Of a stretch of 64,000 bases of DNA, positions 57,670 through 64,000 are shown one piece after another. The position numbers were made by a program, and so were the translations under genes. Source of the DNA: Pseudomonas putida (GTDB taxonomy: Bacteria; Pseudomonadota; Gammaproteobacteria; Pseudomonadales; Pseudomonadaceae); contig CP047152.1 of NCBI GenBank assembly GCA_041879295.1, positions 3,539,501 through 3,603,500 on the forward strand, given 5' to 3'. The first letter of the stretch is position 1. Every line of letters begins with the position of its first letter. The notes below the pieces were generated by a model. The model was not told the DNA's origin. It saw nothing but the letters and a program-made list of their open reading frames with translations, and made no database searches.

Positions 57670-58685
57670 TGATTCGCCTGTTACCCTGCATCGCCGTTGC
57701 CCTGGCCGCCCTGTTGGCTGCCCTGCTGGCCGGCACCGCCATCGGCGAAACCAACCTGTCGCCCAGCGTGGTCGGCCAGGTGCTGGCCAACCACCTGTGG
57801 CAAGCCGCCTACCCGGTGGACCCGATCGACGCCGGCATCGTCTGGAACTACCGCCTGACCCGCACCCTGGTCGCAGCCGCTTGTGGCGCCGGGCTGGCCA
57901 CCTGCGGTGTCATCCTGCAGGCGATGTTGCGCAACCCACTGGCCGAGCCCTACTTGCTGGGGCTGTCTGCCGGTGCCTCGACCGGCGCGGTACTCGTCGG
58001 CCTGCTGGGCCTGGGTAGCCTGGCGTTAAGCATGTCCGCAGGGGCTTTCATCGGTGCCGTGGCCGCATTCGCCTTGGTACTGGTGCTGGCCCGCGCGGCC
58101 GGCCCCAGCAGCAACAATGCCCAGGTGATCCTTGCCGGTATCGCCGGCTCGCAACTGTTCAATGCACTGACCGCCTTCCTGATCACCAAGTCGGCCACCG
58201 CCGAGCAGGCGCGCGGTATCCTGTTCTGGCTGCTGGGCAACCTGAGCGGCGTGCGCTGGCCTTCGGTGTGGCTGGCTGTGCCGGTGGCGATTTTCGGTTT
58301 GCTGGTGTGCCTGTGGCACCGCCGTGCTCTGGATGCCTTCACCTTCGGTACCGATTCGGCCGCCTCGCTGGGCATCCCGGTGCGGCGCACCCAGTTGCTG
58401 CTGATCAGTTGTGCAGCGCTGGTGACAGCTGTGATGGTGTCCATTGTCGGCGCCATCGGGTTTGTCGGGCTGGTAATACCCCATGCCCTGCGCCTTCTGC
58501 TCGGCCCCGGGCACAGCCGTCTGTTGCCCGCCAGCGCACTGGGCGGTGCGCTGTTCCTGATTGCGGCAGACATTCTTTCACGCACGCTGATCGCCGGCCA
58601 GGTGATCCCGGTGGGCGTGGTGACTGCGCTGATCGGTGCCCCCGTATTCGCGCTGATTCTGGTTAGCCGTCGGGGGCGCCCATGA
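57669..58685 (+). CDS. FecCD/BtuC-type ABC transporter permease
   Basis: 338 residues with about ten membrane helices. Family motifs are NPLAEPYLLGLSAGAS near residue 95, IGAIGFVGLVIPHALRLLLG near 255 (the coupling-loop region) and the GHSRLLPASALGGALFLIAA segment. It starts at ATG 57669, with a TGATG overlap that couples translation to the binding protein. It should form a dimeric channel with the downstream ATPase. Confidence 0.9.
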   Translation: MIRLLPCIAVALAALLAALLAGTAIGETNLSPSVVGQVLANHLWQAAYPVDPIDAGIVWNYRLTRTLVAAACGAGLATCGVILQAMLRNPLAEPYLLGLSAGASTGAVLVGLLGLGSLALSMSAGAFIGAVAAFALVLVLARAAGPSSNNAQVILAGIAGSQLFNALTAFLITKSATAEQARGILFWLLGNLSGVRWPSVWLAVPVAIFGLLVCLWHRRALDAFTFGTDSAASLGIPVRRTQLLLISCAALVTAVMVSIVGAIGFVGLVIPHALRLLLGPGHSRLLPASALGGALFLIAADILSRTLIAGQVIPVGVVTALIGAPVFALILVSRRGRP

Positions 58686-59470
58686 CCGCCATGACAGCAG
58701 TTCGCATCCCTCCGCTGGCCTGCCATGGGCTGGGGCTGCAACTGGCCGGCAATACCGTGCTCAGCGATATCGACCTCAGCGTTGTCGCCGGTGAAACCCT
58801 GGGAATTGTCGGCCCTAACGGCTCGGGCAAATCCTCGCTACTGAAGTTGCTGGCAGGGTTGCGCAAACCGGCCTGCGGCAGCGTGCAGCTCATGGGTGAG
58901 CCACTGGCACAGATGCCCCGCCGCCGTGTTGCCCAGACGCTGGCGCTGGTCGAGCAACAGGCCGACACCCTCGATGCGATCAGCGTGTTCGACGCGGTTG
59001 CCTTGGGCCGCACACCCTGGCTCTCGGCCCTGGCACCGTTCTCGCGGCAGGACCGCGCCATCGTCGAGCAAGCCCTGACCGACCTCGATGCCCTGCACCT
59101 GCGCACGCGCCTGTGGGGGTCGCTGTCCGGTGGCGAGCGCCAGCGTGTACACATCGCCCGCGCGCTGGCCCAACGGCCGCAGGTGCTGCTACTGGACGAG
59201 CCGACCAACCACCTGGACATCCAGCATCAGCTAAGCCTGCTGCAACAAGTGCAGGCGCTGCCGGTAACCACCCTGGTGGCGCTGCATGACCTCAACCAGG
59301 CGCTGACCTGCGACCGTGTCGCGGTTCTTGACAAAGGCCGCCTGATCGCCCTCGGCAAACCCTTCGAGGTGCTTACCCCCAAGCGCCTGCTGAGCACCTT
59401 CGGCGTCCACGCCCACTACCTCACCGACCCTTTCGACGGCGCGCGCATCCTGCGCTTTCGCGCCCCCTGA
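58682..59470 (+). CDS. ABC transporter ATPase, FecE/BtuD type
   Basis: 262 residues. Walker A GPNGSGKSS, signature LSGGERQRV, Walker B LLLDEPTNHLD, and the switch His in VALHDLNQAL are all present, as in siderophore/cobalamin importer ATPases. The start overlaps the permease by four bases. It is the last gene of the riboswitch-2 operon. Confidence 0.92.
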   Translation: MTAMTAVRIPPLACHGLGLQLAGNTVLSDIDLSVVAGETLGIVGPNGSGKSSLLKLLAGLRKPACGSVQLMGEPLAQMPRRRVAQTLALVEQQADTLDAISVFDAVALGRTPWLSALAPFSRQDRAIVEQALTDLDALHLRTRLWGSLSGGERQRVHIARALAQRPQVLLLDEPTNHLDIQHQLSLLQQVQALPVTTLVALHDLNQALTCDRVAVLDKGRLIALGKPFEVLTPKRLLSTFGVHAHYLTDPFDGARILRFRAP

Positions 59471-59526
59471 ACCAAGTAGCCCTGCCCATGCTGTTGCGTC
59501 ATTGCCAACAGGCACGTTCCCACAGG

Positions 59527-60024
59527 TCAGCGTAATCGCAACTGCATGTGCGTGGTCTGCCACACCGGGTCTTGCTCCACATCCACCAGCGTGAACCCTT
59601 GCCGCTCCCAGAACGCAATGGCGCCCGGCAGAAACGGATGAGTATGCAGGTAAAGGCAGTCGACGCCCGCTTGCATCGCCCGTTCGCGCAAGGCACCAAA
59701 CAAGGCAGCCGCCAGGCCATGCCTGCGGTAGGCCGGCAACACGAACAGCCGCACCACCTCGACTACCCGCTCTGCGCGGTAATCAAGCTGGGCAAAGCGA
59801 TGATCATAGGGCAAGTAACCTATCACCGCGACCAGCCGCTCACCCTCACGGGCTTCCAGAAAACAGCCCGCGCCGTCCAGGTAAGTGTCGGCGAAATGCG
59901 CCAGGTCACGCGGCAAGGGTGCGTTGGCGAGCATCGGAAAAAGCACGCGGCGAGCGCTGTCGACAAACGCCAGCACTTCGGCAATGGCGTCACGCGCTAC
60001 AGGTTGCAGGGTCCAGTTCGGCAT
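59527..60024 (-). CDS. GNAT-family N-acetyltransferase
   Basis: 165 residues from MPNWTLQPVA. Motif A is VVEVVRLFVLPAYRRHGLAA with RRxG-like loop RRHGLA, followed by ALFGALRERA and FWERQGF (motif B). The frame extends upstream without a supported start. It is convergent with the ABC transporter operon and divergent from the lipoprotein gene at 60158. Substrate unknown. Confidence 0.85.
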   Translation of the reverse strand: MPNWTLQPVARDAIAEVLAFVDSARRVLFPMLANAPLPRDLAHFADTYLDGAGCFLEAREGERLVAVIGYLPYDHRFAQLDYRAERVVEVVRLFVLPAYRRHGLAAALFGALRERAMQAGVDCLYLHTHPFLPGAIAFWERQGFTLVDVEQDPVWQTTHMQLRLR

Positions 60025-60157
60025 CGGGCGGTTGCCAGTGTGATCGGGAGCGCACGGTTCTACCGCAGCGTGCCGCTCAAGGCAAATCACAGGGCTCGTC
60101 GCGGCAAGGCGGACACCGGTATAATCGGCAGTCTTCACTGCCCGACCAGGCCACACC

Positions 60158-60637
60158 ATGCCTCGCCTCCCGAAGTTGCTGTTCCCCCTGTTGCTGGCTG
60201 CTGCACTCACCGCCTGCGACCAGAAACCCTCCCGTGAAGAACAGATCCTCGCCCAGCTGCCGCTGCAGGACGCCTACACGCACAACATCGAGCGCATGTC
60301 CGCGCTGCTGGGCCGCACTCACCCGCAGCTGTCGCAAGCGACCATCCAGGACGTACTGCGCAAGCACCTGACCGTCGAGGACCAGCGCCGGGACCTGTTC
60401 CGCCTGTACAGCGAAAAGAACTTCAGCGACGCCGAATTCGCCACCATCGTCGCCGCCACTCAGGACCCCGCCAAAGCGCGCGCCCTGGAAGACACCGAAG
60501 CCGGCAAACGCTTGAGCGAAAAACTCACCGCGCTGATGCGCGAAACCGCCCGCGATGTGAACGTGCAGGCCTTGGTCGAACAGCGCATGCAACAGGTGGA
60601 AGATGAGCTTGATGCACTGGACAAGGCAGGCTCTTGA
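60158..60637 (+). CDS. Lipoprotein of unknown function
   Basis: 159 residues. The lipobox is LTACDQ after LLFPLLLAAA; Asp at +2 after the Cys would favour inner-membrane retention by the enterobacterial rule. The mature part is helical and charged (TVEDQRRDLFRLYSEKNFSD, AEFATIVAATQ, and QRMQQVEDELDALDK). No family name is known to me. It is followed by a diguanylate cyclase after 59 bases. Confidence 0.75.
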   Translation: MPRLPKLLFPLLLAAALTACDQKPSREEQILAQLPLQDAYTHNIERMSALLGRTHPQLSQATIQDVLRKHLTVEDQRRDLFRLYSEKNFSDAEFATIVAATQDPAKARALEDTEAGKRLSEKLTALMRETARDVNVQALVEQRMQQVEDELDALDKAGS

Positions 60638-60696
60638 GCGCCACCCGCTAAGGTAACTCCCGTTCAGCAGCCCTTTACGATCACCCGAGGTCAGGA

Positions 60697-62268
60697 TTGC
60701 CACACACCAAGCACGGATTGCGCCTGGATCTACGTACACTCATTCTGGTGCTCTGCGCCCTGACCGCAGTGGTCATGCTGTGCGCCAGCTATTTCGCCAG
60801 CTACCGGGTGCAGCGCCAGCTACTGATCGACAATGCCCTGGAAGCCAACCGGGTGTATGCGAGAAAGCTGGCCAGCATCACCGAAACCTTCATTGGCAGC
60901 GCCTTGCAGCAACTGATGTTCAGCGCCGGTGTACAAAGCCGACAGTTGAGCGACACCGCAGCGCTGCAGGTAGAGACTGACCGCGTACTGGGCCAGAGCA
61001 TGGCCTTCAACTCCACCTTCGTGATCGATGCCAACGGGGTACTGCTGGCAGTATCCCCCGCCCCGCTACGCCACCTGATCGGCACCCACGTGCAGTCGCC
61101 CGGCGCTCAGGAAGCCCTGCACGAACGCCGTCCACTGGTTTCCACGCCCTACCTGTCGGCGGCCGACAACCTGGTGGTGGTGCTTTCGCAACCTATTTTC
61201 GACAACAACGGCCGCTACCTGGGGTATGTGGGTGGCAGCCTGTACCTGCGTGAACACAACATCCTCAACAGCCTGCTGGGCGAGCATTTCTACAAGGACG
61301 GTTCGTACCTGTATGTGGTCGACCGCAACCGACGCCTGCTGTACCACCCCAATAGCGAACGGGTAGGCACGGTGGTGGAGGGCAATGCGCTAGTTGACCA
61401 GCTGGCGACACTGGACAGCGGTACCCGGCAGTTGACCAATAGCCTAGGCGTGGAAATGCTCGCCGGTTTCGCCACTGTACCCAGCGCCGGCTGGGGCGTG
61501 GTAGCGCAGCAGCCTTTGGCGCAGACGGTGACGCCGCTGAACCATCTGGTGCTGAACGTGATCGCCAGTTCGGCGCCTTTGGCGCTGGTTGGCAGCCTGC
61601 TGCTGTGGTGGTTGGCCCGTACCATCGCCCGGCCGCTGTGGAAACTGGCCGCGAGTGCCCGCACGATGGACCGCGCCGGTACCGCCGAACGCTTGCATCA
61701 GGTGCGGGCCTGGTACTTCGAGGCGGCAGAGCTCAAGCGCGCATTGCTGTTCAGCCTGAACTTGCTGCAAGAACGCATCGGCCGGCTCAATCGGGACGCC
61801 CAGACCGACCCGCTGACCGGCCTGGGCAACCGCCGCAGCCTGGAATTCAGCCTTTCGTTACTGGAAGCTGAAAACCAGGAGTTTGCTGCCATTGCGCTGG
61901 ATATCGACCATTTCAAGCGGATAAATGACAGCCATGGACACGAAGTGGGCGACCAGGTGCTGCGCCAGCTGGCGGAGCTCATGCGCCGTTGTTGCCGCGA
62001 GGGCGACCTGTTGTGTCGCACCGGCGGCGAGGAGTTCTTGATATTGCTGCCTGGGGCAACCCTGAATGTGGCCGCCGCAGTGGCCGAACGGTTGCGTGTG
62101 ACCGTACAGGATATGCCGGTGGAACCGGTGGGGGCAGTGACAATTTCGCTGGGGGTGACGCACTGGGATGGCGAGACGCACGGCGAGCCCATGAACGCAT
62201 TGGGCGAGGCTGACCGGGCGCTTTACCGGGCCAAGCAAGAGGGGCGCAACCGGGTCGCTTTTGCCTGA
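60697..62268 (+). CDS. Diguanylate cyclase with periplasmic dCache-like sensor
   Basis: 523 residues from a TTG (GAGG upstream). A first membrane helix (LILVLCALTAVVMLCASYFA), a ~250-residue periplasmic sensor (dCache-like: LSQPIFDNNGRYLGYVGGSL and DGSYLYVVDRNRRLLYHP), a second helix (ASSAPLALVGSLLLWWLA), a HAMP-like linker and a GGDEF domain follow. The catalytic motif is GGEEF, with I-site REGD five residues before it, so it should be active and product-inhibited. The periplasmic ligand is unknown. Confidence 0.9.
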   Translation: MPHTKHGLRLDLRTLILVLCALTAVVMLCASYFASYRVQRQLLIDNALEANRVYARKLASITETFIGSALQQLMFSAGVQSRQLSDTAALQVETDRVLGQSMAFNSTFVIDANGVLLAVSPAPLRHLIGTHVQSPGAQEALHERRPLVSTPYLSAADNLVVVLSQPIFDNNGRYLGYVGGSLYLREHNILNSLLGEHFYKDGSYLYVVDRNRRLLYHPNSERVGTVVEGNALVDQLATLDSGTRQLTNSLGVEMLAGFATVPSAGWGVVAQQPLAQTVTPLNHLVLNVIASSAPLALVGSLLLWWLARTIARPLWKLAASARTMDRAGTAERLHQVRAWYFEAAELKRALLFSLNLLQERIGRLNRDAQTDPLTGLGNRRSLEFSLSLLEAENQEFAAIALDIDHFKRINDSHGHEVGDQVLRQLAELMRRCCREGDLLCRTGGEEFLILLPGATLNVAAAVAERLRVTVQDMPVEPVGAVTISLGVTHWDGETHGEPMNALGEADRALYRAKQEGRNRVAFA

Positions 62269-62290
62269 ACGCCTTGTGTTGTCACCATGG

Positions 62291-62322
62291 AACGGGCTCG
62301 CCCGTGAAAATGCCGATACAGG
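62291..62322. repeat. REP-like element
   Basis: AACGGGCTCGCCCGTGAAAA followed by GATACAGGC is a short REP variant with an inverted core ACGGGC/GCCCGT. It lies 22 bases after the diguanylate cyclase stop. Confidence 0.65.
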
Positions 62323-62427
62323 CAACGATGCATCGCTGCCCTGTAACAATTCCTGTCATAAAACTGCAGCGTTCCAGTCATAGGATTGACCCCGACCTGA
62401 CATTTTCACTTCATGGATGAGCGTCTC

Positions 62428-63204
62428 ATGCGTCGTGTGGTTTTCAATCAGAAAGGTGGCGTTGGCAAATCCAGCATTGCCTGCAACCTCGCCGCAGCCA
62501 GTGCCGCCGAGGGCTACCGAACCTTGCTGGTCGACCTCGACCCACAGGCCAATGCCACCTTCTACCTGACCGGGCTGGCCAACGACACCATTCCTGCCGG
62601 CATCGCCGACTTCTTCCGCCAGACCTTGTCGCCGGTTACTGCCGCCGGCAAGAAGCACCGCGTGGTAATCACCGAAACCCGCTACAGCAACCTGCACCTG
62701 GTCACCGCCAGCCCTGACCTCAGCGACCTGCAAAGCAAGCTGGAGAGCAAGTTCAAGATCAACAAGCTGCGCAAGTTGCTGGTGGCGCTGGGCGAGGACT
62801 ACGAGCGGATCTACATCGACACCCCGCCCGCACTGAACTTCTACACCTTCAGCGCGCTGGTGGCGGCCGAGCGTCTGTTGATTCCGTTCGACTGCGACAG
62901 TTTCTCGCGCCAGGCCCTGCACAGTGTCATGGCCGAGGTCGAAGAACTGCGCCAGGACCACAACCCCGCGCTGCAGGTGGAAGGTGTGGTGGTCAATCAG
63001 TTCGCCGGCCGCACCGCACTGCACCAGACCCTGGTCGATCAACTGCGCAGCGAAGGCCTGCCGGTGCTGCCGGTGTACCTGAGCAGTTCGATCAAGATGC
63101 GTGAATCGCACCATGCCTCGGTGCCATTGGTGCATTTGGCGCCACGGCATAAACTGGCCCTGGAATTTGTCGATTTGCTGGATGTGCTTGAGCGTGCGGC
63201 CTGA
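62428..63204 (+). CDS. ParA-family ATPase, stand-alone
   Basis: 258 residues from MRRVVFNQKGG, with GGATGAG upstream. The deviant Walker A KGGVGKSS is near residue 10, Walker A' VDLDPQANATF follows, and IDTPPALNFYTFSALVAAER is the Walker B/switch region. There is no ParB gene, centromere-like repeat or chemotaxis gene nearby, so this is an orphan of the MinD/ParA group. It may position a cargo other than plasmid DNA. Confidence 0.88.
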   Translation: MRRVVFNQKGGVGKSSIACNLAAASAAEGYRTLLVDLDPQANATFYLTGLANDTIPAGIADFFRQTLSPVTAAGKKHRVVITETRYSNLHLVTASPDLSDLQSKLESKFKINKLRKLLVALGEDYERIYIDTPPALNFYTFSALVAAERLLIPFDCDSFSRQALHSVMAEVEELRQDHNPALQVEGVVVNQFAGRTALHQTLVDQLRSEGLPVLPVYLSSSIKMRESHHASVPLVHLAPRHKLALEFVDLLDVLERAA

Positions 63205-63384
63205 CAGGCCTTTTGAGGCACTCCGGCTGTAACCTGCTGCATCGGTTGAATCAGGTATACCGAGGTCGCCCTCGACAAAGCGCCTTGCAGCGCCCGGCTA
63301 TCTACTGGCAAGCACAATAACGATGGCGCGGCCCTACCGCGCCACTTTCATCATGGCTGCCAAAGGAAACCGGAGAGCTCCCGC

Positions 63385-64000
63385 ATGTCCGCACATCATG
63401 AGGTATCCCCCGCCACCCTGCGCAGGGTGATAGCCGCTTCGGCCATCGGCAACTTCGTCGAATGGTTCGACTTCGCCGTGTACGGCTTTCTCGCCACGCT
63501 GATCGCCAGCCAGTTCTTTGCCAGCGAAGACGCCAGCGTGGCCTTGCTCAAAACCTTCGCGGTGTTCGCCGTGGCCTTCGCCCTGCGCCCCTTGGGCGGC
63601 ATCGTCTTCGGTGCCTTGGGCGACCGACTGGGTCGCAAGCGCATCCTGTCGCTGACCATCCTGCTGATGGCCGGCTCCACCACGTTGATCGGCCTGCTGC
63701 CGACCTATGCCAGCATCGGCCTGGCAGCCCCGGCGCTGCTGACCCTGGCCCGCTGCCTGCAGGGGTTTTCTGCCGGTGGCGAATATGCCGGGGCCTGCGC
63801 CTACCTGATGGAGCACGCGCCTGACGACAAGCGCGCCTTTTATGGCAGCTTCGTACCTGTGTCGACCTTTTCCGCCTTTGCCTGCGCAGCGGTGATCGCT
63901 TATGGCCTGGAGGCCAGCCTGTCGACCGAGGCGATGAATGCCTGGGGCTGGCGCATTCCGTTCCTGATTGCCGCACCGCTGGGCCTGGTCGGCCTGTACC
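63385..64000 (+). CDS. MHS-family MFS transporter, 3' end cut by the window
   Basis: The first 205 residues are visible. MSAHHEVSPATLRRVIAASA is followed by a membrane region with the metabolite:H+ symporter pattern NFVEWFDFAVYGFL, the loop motif GDRLGRKRIL, and FSAGGEYAGACAYL in helix 5. These match MHS transporters such as those for alpha-ketoglutarate, proline/betaine or shikimate. The frame is open to base 64000, so substrate-specific C-terminal features cannot be read. Confidence 0.85.
   Translation, partial: MSAHHEVSPATLRRVIAASAIGNFVEWFDFAVYGFLATLIASQFFASEDASVALLKTFAVFAVAFALRPLGGIVFGALGDRLGRKRILSLTILLMAGSTTLIGLLPTYASIGLAAPALLTLARCLQGFSAGGEYAGACAYLMEHAPDDKRAFYGSFVPVSTFSAFACAAVIAYGLEASLSTEAMNAWGWRIPFLIAAPLGLVGLY

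Overview
The window is about 64 kb of a high-GC gammaproteobacterial chromosome, almost certainly from the Pseudomonas putida group. Supporting this are the codon use, the thrS-infC-rpmI-rplT-pheS-pheT-ihfA-merR block, the P. putida-style REP sequences (cores like GCGGGTAAACCCGC), a RES-Xre toxin-antitoxin pair, and a gene order that I recall as close to P. putida KT2440. I saw no prophage, transposase, CRISPR array or rRNA. Both ends cut genes: a diguanylate cyclase on the left and an MHS-type transporter on the right.

Layout. 0-3 kb: truncated GAF-GGDEF protein, a tautomerase and an SDR-like protein divergent from a LysR regulator. 3-11 kb, minus strand: tRNA-Pro(GGG) and the conserved translation operon from thrS to ihfA/merR, with an AUU-type infC start and an attenuator-like hairpin before pheS. 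11-13 kb: small secreted proteins and a cold-shock gene. 12.9-19.9 kb, minus strand: ribose operon rbsBACRKD followed by a periplasmic nucleoside hydrolase, headed by a perfect 14-bp LacI-type palindrome. 20-24 kb: periplasmic asparaginase, a LexA-box-headed DUF1654-endonuclease I pair, an HD hydrolase, a SPOR lipoprotein and two identical tRNA-Val genes. 24-31 kb: gamma-glutamylputrescine oxidase-like enzyme, a C39-like lipoprotein that lacks its catalytic residues, TerC, an NhaR-like regulator, sstT and yceH. 31-34 kb: ahpC/ahpF. 34-37 kb: an Alx/TerC protein, then a lower-GC pair that looks like a PAAR-tipped type VI effector and its membrane immunity protein. 37-52 kb: housekeeping and accessory enzymes and regulators (acyl-CoA dehydrogenase, cysteine desulfurase, RES-Xre, nitroreductase, SotB, alcohol dehydrogenase, LpxO and others). 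52.5-59.5 kb: a cobalamin-uptake region with two separate cobalamin riboswitches, one ahead of a TonB receptor and one ahead of a periplasmic-binding-protein ABC transporter; between them lies a membrane acyltransferase-like gene with a Zur-like box. 59.5-64 kb: GNAT, lipoprotein, second diguanylate cyclase, orphan ParA and the MHS transporter.

How genes work together. Nucleosides split in the periplasm can supply ribose to RbsBAC, RbsD and RbsK. AhpC and AhpF form one peroxide reductase. The two riboswitches would shut outer-membrane and inner-membrane uptake together when cobalamin is sufficient. The most interesting candidate for new biology is the PAAR/LysM/glycine-zipper protein at 35.3-36.7 kb with its overlapping immunity-like gene. 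All family assignments come from reading the sequence and from memory; no database search was run.
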